From NCBI GenBank assembly GCA_039000515.1, contig JBCFYV010001001.1, forward strand, positions 17,062,687 through 17,126,686: a stretch of 64,000 nt of DNA, written 5' to 3'. Position numbers and translations under genes: made by a program. The notes beneath the pieces are model-generated. The model was not told the DNA's origin. It saw only the letters and a program-made list of their open reading frames with translations, and made no database searches. Positions 42,335 through 53,703 of this stretch are shown piece by piece. How positions within the stretch are numbered: the stretch's first letter is position 1; each line of letters opens with the position of its first letter. The DNA comes from Timema cristinae (Eukaryota; Arthropoda; Insecta; Phasmatodea; Timematidae).

Positions 42335-42790
42335 AAAAAAAAACACTAGAGATTTTGATAAATTTCGTCGTTTGATTATCCCCTGAAACCGAAAAAGTTG
42401 TTTTCACAATGCCATCCGTCTGTTTGTACCTCGGGCTGGAGCCGAAACTATTTTACTGATTGGGCTGAAACCTGGTATCTAGGGTTTTGCATAAGGTCCC
42501 CCTATGGTGTTTATGGAATCATATATCTAACCCTAAAATTAAGGGTAGTTTACTGAAGGTAAACAAAAAGAGATACAATCAATTTTCTCAAAATCCGCTC
42601 TCAAGTTTTTAATTAAATTTGGTATCTAGTCATTGTTTAACATTACAAATAAAATGGCTGCTATCGTTTTCCCATAAAATTAGCTATAGGGGTACTTTAC
42701 ATGAGCGGAAATTTCCAATTTTGATCAAATCTCCGTAAATATTTCAGATACGAAATAACTTATCATTATAAACAAATAGTTTTTGAGCTA
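42335..42790 (+). repeat. repeat M3
   Basis: aaattcgtcgtttgattatc-type start, gaaaccgaaaaagttgtttt, gccatccgtctgtttgtacc, gccgaaactattttactgat, then units with agggtagtttactgaagg and the end atacgaaataacttatcatt. A second copy in opposite orientation at 55425..55880 shares all these blocks. Non-coding; class unknown. Confidence 0.75.
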
Positions 42791-42864
42791 TAAGCAAACT
42801 TTTTTTTTGTGGAACACTTTGAGTCGAAATTGATCGTTATGCTCTTTAGTGGACAGAGATGTTC

Positions 42865-42900
42865 CACCCGAACGGGTAGTAAGATACGGTGCTAAAAAAA
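42865..42900 (+). repeat. SINE A/B tail fragment
   Basis: cacccgaacgggtagtaagatacggtgct alone, about 35 bp; shared by families A and B, so the source cannot be told. Confidence 0.8.
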
Positions 42901-43220
42901 AAAGTGACAACGGCAGAGGGAAGCGCGAGTAATTTCTTTGACCAAAATAAATCAAATTTTTCTCCAGTAGCAACATAGAGTTTAGTTTTCTGCACATGCT
43001 AATAATATCAACAGACTTTGACTATCTGTCGAGGGTGTCCTGGAATTTTGTCAAAACTTTTTATTTTCATTTAAAAAGTTTTGACAAAATTCCAGAAAAA
43101 TGCAGAAAACTAAATTTTATGTTGTTTGATACTGGAGAAATATTTTATTTATTTTAGCCAAACAAATTTAATCATATAAAAACTGTAAAAATATTTTCAC
43201 TTCCTTCGGCCGCACCTTAA
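42901..43220. mobile_element. foldback element M1, left end lost
   Basis: Arms ttaaaaagttttgacaaaat and complement around the centre; right end ggccgcaccttaa with TTAA at 43217..43220. The left end stops at the SINE tail fragment. Confidence 0.7.
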
Positions 43221-44271
43221 TGTAATCGAGGCTTAATTAATACAGTAGTTTTGTAGCTTAGAAACTGCAATTCTGTTTAGAAATATTGCAGTGTGAGGAT
43301 TATGTTCGTTCAGTTAGATACAATCCTTGGTGTGTCTCTTTTTAAAAAGAACGCGACAAATACGTCTACTAGGAGCGAAAGTTTTTTAAAATCTTTAACC
43401 ATTTAATTTCCAATTCCATTCTTCATGCATGATTTATTTACTCCTCTCCCTCACCCACAAAGAAGTTTACTAAGTGCAAAAGTTTTTGTTTTTATCTTTA
43501 ATCTTTTATTTTTCATTCCATTCTTCATGCATGGTTTAGTCCTTCCCATCACGAAACCGTGTTCTTTCAATCGCCTCAGCTCTTCTGACTTTTTGTTATT
43601 TTTTATTTTCCTTTAGTTCTATGTTTCCGTGTGTTTAAGGTTTATGACGATAATAGCCGCTATTGTGTCGAAGCACCTTTAAAAAACAACAACATAATAG
43701 TAATAAAGGAAACAGTGGCTTTCGCAAGTATAGTTTGAGCTACAATAAAACCCAGAGTTTCATCCCTTGTCAGACGGGCTTTGGGTGGCGACATAAGGTA
43801 ATGGTGAGATGCTTAAAGACTCTCAAGGACAGATGGGTGCTATAAACAACACGTAATGGGCTCATGTAGGAACAGAGATAGAAGTTGGAATACGTACGTT
43901 AAGTTGCCCTCACTCCCCCTTATAAACTTTTAAAAATTAATTTTTTTCATGATTGGAATTGTTTATTCTTCGTTTGTTCCACAAAAAAATTAGCTTGTTC
44001 CATTTTGATAGGCCCACAAATTATATGCTTATGTTGAAGGGACCAACTCCATGGCCCCTCTTCCCCAATCCCCCCCTCCTTCCACATCGCTTTTGAAAAT
44101 TTACGTTTTTATGTTTGCGATCATTTGTTCCGGGTTGTTCCACAAAAATAGTTTAGTTTGTTCAGCATATTTTGTTCTCGCACAAACGTGAGGTGAACTT
44201 GTGACATTTTGTTTACTCGTGAGGGGAAAACTTTAACCCAAACTTAATACTTTAAGCAACATTATTATTAT
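43221..44271. other. unassigned DNA with two internal duplications
   Basis: ccattcttcatgcatg recurs at 43418 and 43517 (a ~99-bp decayed duplication), and cgtttgttccacaaaaa recurs as gggttgttccacaaaaa at 43971 and 44133 (~160 bp apart). The short plus frames are low-complexity. Confidence 0.45.
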
Positions 44272-44508
44272 TTAGTACTGCGTCTTACTACCCGTTCGGG
44301 TTATACGCTTTAAGTACTAATTACGCTAATGGATTAGGAATTGGGAAGGTTGAATTAGAGGAAGTGAACCCGCATTTGCGTGGAGGGAAAGTGGAAAACC
44401 ATTTAGGAAAAACACCCCCAGTTCACCCGACCAAACCTTGATCTCCCCGTCCTCAGCAGTCGAGCTCAACACGACTAGCGCGTTAGCTAACCACGCCACC
44501 GAGGGGGT
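44272..44508 (-). repeat. SINE A, 9-bp TSD
   Basis: Tail (agtactgcgtcttactaccc) to head (cacgccaccgagggggt). tttaagcaa flanks it at 44251..44259 and 44509..44517. Confidence 0.9.
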
Positions 44509-44518
44509 TTTAAGCAAA

Positions 44519-44830
44519 AAGCTAAATAAACACCATTTACATGCTAAACCATACCATAGCTTAAAACACTAAATTTAGATGCATAAGCGAGCAAGTTAAC
44601 AGCATCTCTCTTACGTGAATACATTGTTTCAATGAACAACAAAATAAATAGTTTGGATTTACTATCAAAGGAAAAAACTAAATAAATATTATTTACACGC
44701 CATAACATAACTGAAAAAATACCTAAATGAAAGACGATAATATAAGTACACTAAAAGTGGCTTTCTTACTGGGAGGTATTATTGCAATGAAAACCAAAAT
44801 AAATAGTTTAAATTTAATAGCAAAGAAACA
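44519..44830. repeat. diverged tandem duplication, unit ~156 bp
   Basis: Two units, each opening aaa(g/a)ctaaataaa and closing caaaataaatagttt(g/a)(g/a)att. The unit ends align well; the middles have diverged. Confidence 0.65.
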
Positions 44831-44845
44831 AAACTAAAAACAGAA

Positions 44846-45165
44846 CATGAAAATTAGTGAACAAGCTGGGTTAAGAGCAGGTCGGAATTATATAGATCAG
44901 ATACTCAGACTCACAACTTATTGAAGTCGTCTGTGGTATTTGTAGATCTAACCACAGCCTACGACACCGTATGAAGACAGGGACTTCCCTCAAAGTGATT
45001 CCTTGTAGGACGTTAGCCCAGATCTTGAATAAAATGTTGTGCGACATATATTTCCAAGGCTTCTTAGGCAAGAAAGCTAGCAGCCAAAGAACACTAAAGA
45101 ACGGCCTCCCGTCGACTCTGTGTTCACACCGATTCTATTCAGATTTTTTATTAAATAATCAGAGG
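44846..45165 (+). pseudogene. non-LTR retrotransposon fragment, central reverse transcriptase
   Basis: In shifting frames: SEQAGLRAGRNYIDQILRLT, VVFVDLTTAYDTV, then 44971..45168 IPCRTLAQILNKMLCDIYFQ, GFLGKKASSQRTLKNGLPST. The blocks EQ.GFR.GRS..DQI, F.DL..AYDTV and NGLPQGS..P of non-LTR reverse transcriptases are all present in order, the last as NGLPST; the catalytic YADD block is not preserved. Frameshifts and a stop after AYDTV disable it. Confidence 0.8.
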
Positions 45166-46019
45166 TAAACATTTTCAGGGAATTAAAAATAAAGAGTTCC
45201 TAATTACAACAAATTATATTAGAAAGTATGTAAGATTGTGTCAACAGAACTACACGTCTTATGTGTGTATACATCTGTATTTGATGAGGATTATGTGTAC
45301 CACAGTAGATTGAAATCCGTCCATTAATTTAAAAGTTAACTACACCGAACAGGGAGATTTACAAACATAATGACCCATTGTTTTTTTTCCCCCGGTGGAA
45401 TCGGGGAGTGGGAAGGAGTTAAACGTGATATTCTCCAAAGCCTTCGCAATTGTATAAAAAAAACGGTTGATCAAAAAAGAGTTAAGTGCAATCTTTCCAT
45501 GACGAGGACGTGTGAAAAGAAACTGAAAGTAGGCAGCAACAGTGAAGTAAAAAATAGTAGTAGTAGTAATAATAATAATAATAATAAAAGCGATGACTCA
45601 ACCTGAGGCTAGTTGCTGGTTCCACACTACACGTGTCCCGGTAATGTTGCCGAGATAAGAACAGTAGCGGGTATGTTGTGTGACGCTCTATTTACCACGG
45701 TAACTGTGCGGGTTGCCGGCTGGAGTTGGTTTCATTGTCCGTGGCAAGTCGGCCGTGTGGCGCATGAACTAGACTCATTCCTGCTTGGGATCGCTTTTAC
45801 TGTCCTAGTGACTGCTAATTGCGGGTTTAAATGGGTGGGAGTGATTGTGAACTAATGCATCTATCGCACATGTTGATAGGTACCACAGCTACAACATAAA
45901 TTAGTCTTACTTCAGTAATAGCTAAAGGCGAATTAAACTTTCTAAAGAACGACACATTAGCTAGGTATTGGGTTCAATTGGCTATCCCAAACGGGACCAA
46001 AAAAGTAATCATCGTATTT
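45166..46019. other. unassigned DNA
   Basis: 45370..45606 reads through an AAT/AGT microsatellite; 45613..45855 is open for 80 codons with several tryptophans and valines (core CPWQVGRVAHELDSFLLG). No family recognised. Confidence 0.3.
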
Positions 46020-46260
46020 TTTTTGGTCACCTGTTCAGGCTATATGCATATATATTACTTTTTATAATGAAGTAGGGATGAGTAAGGAAGCATTTTAGAG
46101 GTTAATCTTGCCGCATTTGCGTAGAGGGAGAGTGGGAACCCACTGAGGAAGCACCACTCTCAGTATACCCAACCGGAATTCGAACATGGTTCTCCTAGTC
46201 ATCAGCAGGCCAGTCTAACACGAGAGTGACGCCTTAGACTGTTAGGCCACTGAAACGGGT
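46020..46260 (-). repeat. SINE A
   Basis: Begins after the first tail bases (ggtcacctgttcaggctata) and ends with the head (taggccactgaaacgggt). Confidence 0.8.
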
Positions 46261-46309
46261 GTAATCATTGTAAAATTATGATTTGTGTCCCTAAACTTTT
46301 TTTTACGTG

Positions 46310-46545
46310 GATCCCGTCTTTCTACCCGTTCGGGATATTTGCGTACTAACACAAGTATAGGATAAGGATGAAGATAGTATTTTCAAGAAACGCACCCGCA
46401 TTTGCCAGAAGGAAGAGTGGAAAACTATTTATGAAAAAAACCTTTAGCGCACCAAACCATGATTCGAACCCTGACTTCCCCGTCACTGAGAGTCCAGTCA
46501 ATGACAAGAGTGACGCCTCAGACTATCCAACCAACGAAGCGGATG
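46310..46545 (-). repeat. SINE A
   Basis: Tail (tcccgtctttctacccgttc) to head (atccaaccaacgaagcgga). Confidence 0.8.
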
Positions 46546-46667
46546 ATAATGTAATGATTTATATGGTTTTAACGTGAGTATTCTGATCTTTCCAAATACA
46601 ATGCATCAAAAATTATGTCCAAAATTTGTTTTGGTAGCTTAATTTGAATTTAAATGGTTTAAGTTTT

Positions 46668-46708
46668 TTTTTTAGCACCGCGTCTTACTACCCGTTTGGG
46701 CTGTACGC
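46668..46708 (-). repeat. SINE A/B tail fragment
   Basis: ttagcaccgcgtcttactacccgtttgggctgtacgcc only; family cannot be decided. Confidence 0.85.
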
Positions 46709-47984
46709 CAAAAATGTTCTCATATCCGTTGTATATTTTTCCCCCTCAAACGTCACGTGACTTGTTTGAAGGCCACGACAAAGAGTCGACGTCTTCTGCG
46801 CCCCCTCCCTCTCCACTCCCGAGAGCAGCTACTGTAGCCCACATCTAGAATTTCAGTGTAGGACCGGGGTGTTATCAAGGCCACCTGTAATCTGGGCCTA
46901 CCAGAGATGAGGGAACGTGTCAACAAAACCATCGAACCGGTTATAACCGGAAGGGTAGCGCTGCTGATCTTAGCAGTACTGCCCCCCTCACATGTCCAGA
47001 GTGATACTGATAGCATGAGAACAAGACACCTCTAGCCGCCGCTTCGTGTCTTGTGCTCTATACTGCGGTCACCCAACGGAGGCGTCTCAACTCGCCGTTA
47101 GTTCTGGGAGAGAACGCGACAATTGAAATCAGGGGTAAGCTAGGTTAGGGGCTGTCCATAAACTACGTTAAATTATTTTGTTAGCCTCCTCTTTTCCTTG
47201 TCACAATTTCGTGAACCCCCTTCTAATATTACTTCACAATATCACGCAAACACACACCCTATTTAAATAGTATTTTTAATTGTAGACATATAAATAACCC
47301 TTTTATTGAAACGTGTTCGTCAAGATCGACGATCGAAGTCAAATAAATCGATCGTTGTTTGTTTATACGTGCGCGCAGCAGGTTTGATTTCAAAATGAAT
47401 ACGCTTAATTGTAATGTGACGTCACGCTTGGTCAAGGTCAAGTATGACATCACCCCTCCCCTCCATCATTCTTACGTAGTTTATTGACAACCCCTTAACA
47501 GCCACTTTGCCATTAGAGGAAATGTGCGCTACTTTATATATATAAAAAAGTATATTTTCTTCCGGAACAAATAAATGGAGCTTCATTTGTTTAACGACCA
47601 GAGAATTAAACCGAACATATCGCAAAGTAGTGCCGGTGTAAAAGAAAAAGGAAAAGCTACTTCCTTTGGAACTGCAAACCTTTTACTGGGAGTAGTATTG
47701 CAGTGATTTTTTTTTAGTCACGTAGACCATCCGGACGTGTGAACCACATTGGCTGCGTTATAATTATATAAAGGCACCAGAATGGAATCGAGCCTGTATC
47801 CTCATAAAGCCGGCCAATCTTTCACACATATATATACACTACCCATAAAGATAGAAAAGGAAAACCATTATATGTTTGAAAGTACAGTACAGTACAGTAC
47901 AGTAAAAAAATACTGCGGTATTTTTTTGTTTCACCTTTCGAATATTTACACGAATAGAACAGGGATGTGATAGGTATAGATTTA
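46709..47984. other. unassigned DNA, GC-rich first part
   Basis: 46780..47120 is GC-rich; a minus-strand frame at 46753..47016 (core SGRPRLQVALITPRSYTEIL) is unrecognised. 47879..47903 is an (ACAGT)4-5 pentanucleotide repeat. 47325..47360 has an imperfect palindrome around atcgatcg. Confidence 0.35.
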
Positions 47985-48128
47985 TATCGTGTGCACTCGC
48001 ATTTGTGTGGAGGGAGAGTGGGAACTAATTTTATAAAAATAAATCAGTAATGTTATTCAAATTCCAGGCCTTAATATCGCCAGCAAATCTGACGAAACCG
48101 ACGCTTTTATCCACGTGACCACGTGATG
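47985..48128 (-). repeat. SINE A, tail missing
   Basis: Body (gcatttgtgtggagggagag) to head (cacgtgaccacgtgatgg). Confidence 0.65.
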
Positions 48129-48160
48129 GTTGCTCAAAATAAAAATGGCTGAACAGAAAA

Positions 48161-48161
48161 C

Positions 48162-48192
<31 letters not shown>

Positions 48193-48193
48193 G
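48161..48193. repeat. AAT microsatellite
   Basis: About eleven AAT units. Confidence 0.95.
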
Positions 48194-49469
48194 GCGACTT
48201 TTCTCGATTTACTTTGTTACATCTTGGTGTCGAGTGTTTTCAACCAAGTGATTCTGACCAAGGTGGAACTCGTTTAAATCTGACATAAGAAGTGGTGCTG
48301 TTTTGAAATTGGCTCACAAATTCTCAGCTCATTGGTCGTAGCCATACTCTTCTAAATTACCCTCTTAATCCTTACCCCATTTAACAATTCGTGAACGTTC
48401 GACAAAAAAAACAAAACTATATTGTTCAAATAGAAACTTTTTGAATGTGTATAATCATAATAAAAATAATCTGCCAAGATCATAAGTTGGGATAAACGTT
48501 GCGAAGCAAGGTCAATTGTCTGAAGTGAAATTGCGAACGTTACATAACGCCTTCTTTTGGCAATAACAAAACAGTGTCGTACAAACAGCGCAAATATGCA
48601 AGTGTTATCAAGCGAAGCTGCGCAGTTGGCCGCTTTAAATACTCTCAGACATCACGGTCCGGCAGAACAGAAGAATGACGGACAGGGCAATTGAGGAAAT
48701 GAGTCCTTCTGGGACACGTGATCCATTATGAAGCAGATAAAATAAAACCTAGAGGTCAACAGTACCTCATGAAGGTCGTGTTATATTCGGACTCTAACAT
48801 ATCCACTCGGTGACACCGGTAACTAATTCAATCAAACGAGCACTTGATGAGCGTATCCTAAGGGTGGTTTTTTTCTGGGGGGATTATAGGGGGTTTATAC
48901 TCACCCCTGAGCCATAAAAACCTATATGTAAATTTGAATAAATCATTTAATGAGATATTTAAGTTACTAAAAATGAGCTTCTCGATGGTTAATTTTGATA
49001 ATGTGACTTGAATTATGTGTAGAATTAAATATAGGGATTTATGGTATACAACACTGCATGCAATAGTAAATACACTAATTATAACTTTAATATCTCCCTC
49101 TCCCCTTTCAAGAAGAAGTTATTATTGATGACCCTTCTAGCACATGTGAGCGAAATAAATCAACCATTCCATTAATACCAGTATCATTTCTTCACAATAA
49201 GAAATACATGTTTTTTACGACGATTTTTTTTAACAATGGTGAAGCGTCGGTGCGATGTAACACTAAAGCGACCAGTTGCGGACTAAAAAGATTCTAGTTC
49301 CATTCGAGGCGACACCTAAAATATTTTGATCTTTATATGAGTATATCATTTCCCTGGTTAAATCTTTATTTTGGGTGTTTGATATAAAATAAATTGTGCC
49401 TTGTATTAAATGATTGCCATAGAGAGTACTGAAATAAAAAAATATAAAACCAGTGAGGAAAGCAAATAA
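48194..49469. other. unassigned AT-rich DNA
   Basis: No known repeat recognised. A minus-strand frame of 101 codons (49263..49568) overlaps SINE A at one end and looks incidental. Confidence 0.35.
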
Positions 49470-49655
49470 AGGCGGCAGTCTCATCTTGTTTGGTCTGTCA
49501 GTAACGGAGATATCGGTGTTAGAATTAAAAATAAGGTATACTGAAATGTTTTTCAAATCTCCATCCACACAAATTTGGGTACATTTACTTTAGATTCTAC
49601 CGTAATCACCCTTACCCTATTAATGTAATCATGTGGATTGCTCGGACTCGTAGTA
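49470..49655 (+). repeat. SINE A, diverged
   Basis: Head remnant (ggcggcagtctcatcttgtt), body (aaatctccatccacacaaat) and tail (ggactcgtagtaagacttg). Confidence 0.6.
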
Positions 49656-49671
49656 AGACTTGTAGAACGAG

Positions 49672-49745
49672 TTAAATACCGTAGCTTAGTAGGTAGCACA
49701 TCTGTGTATTGAGATAAGGAGCACGGGTTCCATTTCCGGTTTGAC
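49672..49745 (+). repeat. tRNA-like module, unclassified
   Basis: taccgtagcttagtaggtag (A box-like) and cacgggttccatttccggtt (B box-like) are correctly spaced. A related module lies at 59155..59220. Stems are poor, so a tRNA-headed repeat is more likely than a tRNA gene. Confidence 0.45.
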
Positions 49746-50384
49746 CGAAAAATGTGTCATTAGTGAAGTTTGGTCTACCCTTTAACAATGATGAAGTGAC
49801 GGTCAGAAGACTGGATGTTGTGTCTGTTCTAGAATTAAGCTAGTTAGTAAGTCGTGTGCTGATATAATAATTTCATTCTGTCCACATAAATACCTCAAAT
49901 TAAATTAAAATAAATACATCATAACTTGATAAATAACCCAACAACACAAGACGTAATGTGAGGTGGTAGATTATTCAGAGGTTGTTATTGTGTGGAATCG
50001 CCGTGAGCTAGTCAGATTGGCAACTATTTATACATTTCTGTATTGTGGAGTAGCTGCCTTTGCAGGGGAGTATACAGTAAATATGATTTACAGAGAAGAC
50101 TGGGTTCTTCATGACTGAGAACCAGGCTAGTGTAGGTAGACACCAGAATCCAAGTTCAACATGAATACTGAGAACACTATTAATTGTGGTCCATACCAAC
50201 AAATATAAAACTTAAAAATTAAAAATCAAAACCCATACCATTTAATAAAAAAAAATTAGTTATTATTTCTATTTTTATAACAATTCTGTTGTTAATGTTG
50301 TGTTTATCATATTTTCTAATATTCAGATTTGAATTTAAGATTCGTATGTAAAATAAAGATTCGGATTTGTAAAATAGTGAGTTT
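49746..50384. other. unassigned DNA
   Basis: No frame or repeat recognised. Confidence 0.4.
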
Positions 50385-50625
50385 AACTCATCTCAAATGA
50401 AAGTAGTTTTAGTAAGTTTTGTAACTATAAAATACATTTCTTCTTACTAGAATCGTATTACATTACATTCTAAATTTCTTAGTAATCAGGACAGGACTGA
50501 CATATAGAGAAGTTATTAGATCTACTTCAACGTATTCATACGTCAAGTCATACTATATCCAACAGTCCCATTTTTAAATACATTATCAATACGTATAAAA
50601 CAACACTAGTATACAAATATACTGT
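50385..50625. mobile_element. repeat M2, two parts in opposite orientation
   Basis: 50398..50460 matches M2 in minus orientation (atgaaagtagttttagtaag); 50515..50620 matches in plus orientation (gtattcatacgtcaagtcat, cgtataaaacaacactagta). Together they form a loose inverted pair, which suggests that complete M2 is itself a foldback element. Confidence 0.55.
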
Positions 50626-50694
50626 CATTTTTGACTGAAAAAAGTTTTTTCTTACGAAGAACCCACTATACAGTTCTTTTAATACGTTTTAAAA

Positions 50695-50920
50695 CCAACT
50701 TCGGTGGTCTAAGATGTTAGACTAGACCACCGATGATAGAAGATCGGGGTTAGAATTCTAATCGAGCGTACTAAAGATTTTTTCTTAAATGATTTACCAC
50801 TCTTCCTCTACGCAATTGCGGATACAATTCTTCTAAATTCAACCATAATCATCTTTAACACAGAAATGTAATCAGTACATCTGTATATAATCCAAACAAA
50901 TAGATGCGGTGCTGAGATAA
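50695..50920 (+). repeat. SINE A
   Basis: Head (caacttcggtggtctaagat), B box ggggttagaattctaatcga, body and tail (caaatagatgcggtgctga). Confidence 0.75.
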
Positions 50921-50923
50921 GTT

Positions 50924-51124
50924 TTGAAATGTTATTTCTATGGCGTTTCGACTATAATGCAAGTGGTGCGGTGTTGCCATCTCAACCTACAACAACAGTT
51001 GGTTCTATCAGGAGAATGTCAACACCTGCATCGGATGTCGGAGAGATTGACCTTTCTTTACAACTCCACCGCTGCAGCACGGTACACATCGGGACAATTT
51101 GGATTAAACCCACGTGATCTCTAA
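50924..51124 (+). other. two overlapping open frames, possible exon, product unknown
   Basis: Two plus frames stay open over the same 190 bp. One reads SQPTTTVGSIRRMSTPASD and LSLQLHRCSTVHIGTIW; the other ends YNSTAAARYTSGQFGLNPRD. Composition is less AT-rich than the flanks. No decisive splice sites and no repeat match. It lies 220 bp before the 39-bp array. Confidence 0.25.
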
Positions 51125-51344
51125 CTTTTTACTACGTGTGGTTCTAGCGCGAGATGAAACTAATCGCGTTATTTGTAAGATGAAACGTTAAACAATTTTA
51201 GGTCAAAATAACTCAAATTTTCCTTAAGTGAATGCCTTTATAACTCCTTATGTGGAAGATTGTTTCGCAGAAAAGCTTCACCACCTCAAGTCTATTCTGT
51301 GCCTGAGTTCACCCCATGAGTTTACGAATTTTCTGCCTTCTTCA

Positions 51345-52561
51345 TCAATGGTCCTCCACCAAGTTATTCTTTGGCCCATCCCATCAATGGTCCTCCACCA
51401 AGTTATCCTTTGGCCCATCCCATAAATGGTCCTCCACCAAGTTATCCTTTGGCCCATCCCATCAATGGTCCTCCACCAAGTTATCCTTTGGCCCATCCCA
51501 TCAATGGTCCTCCACCAAGTTATCCTTTGGCCCATTCCATCAATGGTCCTCCACCAAGTTATCCTTTGACCCATTCCATCAATGGTCCTCCACCAAGTTA
51601 TCCTTTGGCCCATTCCATCAATGGTCCTCCACCAAGTTATCCTTTGGCCCATTCCATCAGATTGGCCTCCACCAAGTTATCCTTTGGCCCACATTTCCAT
51701 ATCTCCATCCATCATGGTCCTCCACCAAGTTATCCTTTGGCCCATTCCATCAATGGTCCTCCACCAAGTTATCCTTTGGCCCATCCATCAATGGTCCTCC
51801 ACCAAGTTATCCTTTGGCCCATCCATCAATGGTCCTCCACCAAGTTATCCTTTGGCCCATTCCATCAATGGTCCTCCACCAAGTTATCCTTTGGCCCATT
51901 CCATCAATGGTCCTCCACCAAGTTATCCTTTGGCCCATTCCATCAATGGTCCTCCACCAAGTTATCCTTTGGCCCATCCCATCAATGGTCCTCCACCAAG
52001 TTATCCTTTGGCCCATCCCATAATGGTCCTCCACCAAGTTATCCTTTGGCCCATCCATCAATGGTCCTCCACCAAGTTATCCTTTGGCCCATTCCATCAA
52101 TGGTCCTCCACCAAGTTATCCTTTGGCCCATTCCATCAATGGTCCTCCACCAAGTTATCCTTTGGCCCATTCCATCAATGGTCCTCCACCAAGTTATCCT
52201 TTGGCCCATTCCATCAATGGTCCTCCACCAAGTTATCCTTTGGCCCATTCCATCAATGGTCCTCCACCAAGTTATCCTTTGGCCCATTCCATCAATGGTC
52301 CTCCACCAAGTTATCCTTTGGCCCATCCATCAATGGTCCTCCACCAAGTTATCCTTTGGCCCATCCAATCAATGGTCCTCCACCAAGTTATCCTTTGGCC
52401 CATCCATCAATGGTCCTCCACCAAGTTATCCTTTGGCCCATTCCATCAATGGTCCTCCACCAAGTTATCCTTTGGCCCATCCAATCAATGGTCCTCCACC
52501 AAGTTATCCTTTGGCCCATTCCATCAATGGTCCTCCACCAAGTTATCCTTTGGCCCATCCC
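51345..52561. repeat. minisatellite, unit 39 bp, ~31 copies
   Basis: Unit tcaatggtcctccaccaagt, tatcctttggcccatccca, very homogeneous. One unit (near 51664) is degenerate and followed by a 12-bp longer spacer. Six units are 38 bp (for example ending cccatccatc) and shift the frame. Because 39 = 13 codons and the unit has no stop in three forward frames and one reverse frame, long frames appear (up to 413 codons, 51371..52612) with peptides INGPPPSYPLAHP, MVLHQVILWPIPS, HQWSSTKLSFGPF and, in reverse, MGQRITWWRTIDG. The forward frames change at each 38-bp unit. Best read as non-coding. Confidence 0.95.
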
Positions 52562-52974
52562 AACGTCAGCGTCCTTCCGGTTTCCAGTCCAAAGTTCCTT
52601 TTGAGACATTAACCGGGTTTCCCCGGAGAGAGTGGTACAACCATTATCCCTTGCACCGTCTAATGTCCAGAGTTTGTTGGGCTTCTAGTTTGTTCTGTCG
52701 CGCAGATCTTCATTTTATAGTGCGTTTGGCCACCGTAGGCACAATATGTCCCTTAGGAATATGTTGATCAACTTCTGCAGTATCTGGGTCAGGCGTATAG
52801 GTGTAATTCATATCTAGCATCCGTAGAAGAGAGCTGACTTATAATTGACTTTAGGTGTGTAAAAAAAAAGCCACTGTATTTAGTTTTTAACCACGCTACA
52901 AGAACCTTACATATCTTTATTTCAATGTAATATGAACCAGTGCAAGCCAATACATAACTACATGCCAGTTTTCA
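52562..52974. other. unassigned DNA downstream of the array
   Basis: 52562..52767 continues one open frame of the array (core GFPRREWYNHYPLHRLMSRV) to a stop at 52765; unrecognised. The rest has no feature. Confidence 0.3.
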
Positions 52975-53120
52975 TTGGAAGAGACCTATCTAGCCACTAG
53001 AAAAGTTACTAAATATCTCCATTTTCATGTATTCCTAAGTCACGTTATTTTATCTGCAGCTGTAGCTTTTGATAGAAATTGTCAATACCAATAAAATAAC
53101 GCTAATAATAAATATTATTT
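52975..53120 (+). mobile_element. repeat M2
   Basis: ttttcattggaagagaccta, agaaaagttactaaatatct, tctgcagctgtagcttttga and accaataaaataacgctaat in the M2 order. Confidence 0.7.
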
Positions 53121-53387
53121 AGATTGAAAAATTACAGCTAGAGATATTTAAAAATGTACTATTTAAGTTAAAATGAAAAATATTTAAAAGTGAATTTAAA
53201 AAAGTTGTAACGTTAAAAGTTTTAAGACTTGGTACCACTGGCAAATTAAATTTTATTTATCATCCATAGTACGTCATAATAGTAAATTATTATTATTATT
53301 AGTAAATTAACTATATTAATTTAAGTCTTTTTTTGTGTGATTTTGGTTCCTCTCTCAACTACACAAGTCTAAAATATATTTCCTTTT

Positions 53388-53689
53388 GATGACCTGGTGG
53401 TCTAGGGGTAAGGTGTCAGACTTATGTGTTGGGGGTCCGAGTTTCAATCCTCGGTCCCGGCACGGATTTATCTGATTGCCAAACCCTTTCCTTCACCTCT
53501 GACAATAAGTGCATTAATCACAACTTGTGAATGTGGGGAATGCCAAGCCTCAACCATGGTTCGGATCCCACGTTAAGCTGTAGGTCCTTCATTTCATCTC
53601 AAACACAAATCATTACAAATTAGCGTGAGTGCGTACAGCCCGAACGGGTAGTAAGACGCAGTGCTAATAATAATAATAATAATAATATA
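53388..53689 (+). repeat. SINE B, 14-bp TSD
   Basis: Complete head to tail. Direct repeats atatatttcctttt at 53374..53387 and 53690..53703, the longest seen here. Confidence 0.95.
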
Positions 53690-53703
53690 ATATATTTCCT
53701 TTT

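Noticed and set aside
45613..45855. 80-codon frame as a gene
   Set aside because: No splice or start evidence and no recognised motif; left as unassigned.
51371..52612. 413-codon proline-rich open frame as a gene
   Set aside because: It exists only because the 39-bp unit has no stops in three forward frames; 38-bp units switch its reading frame and peptide repeatedly, and the reverse strand is open too.
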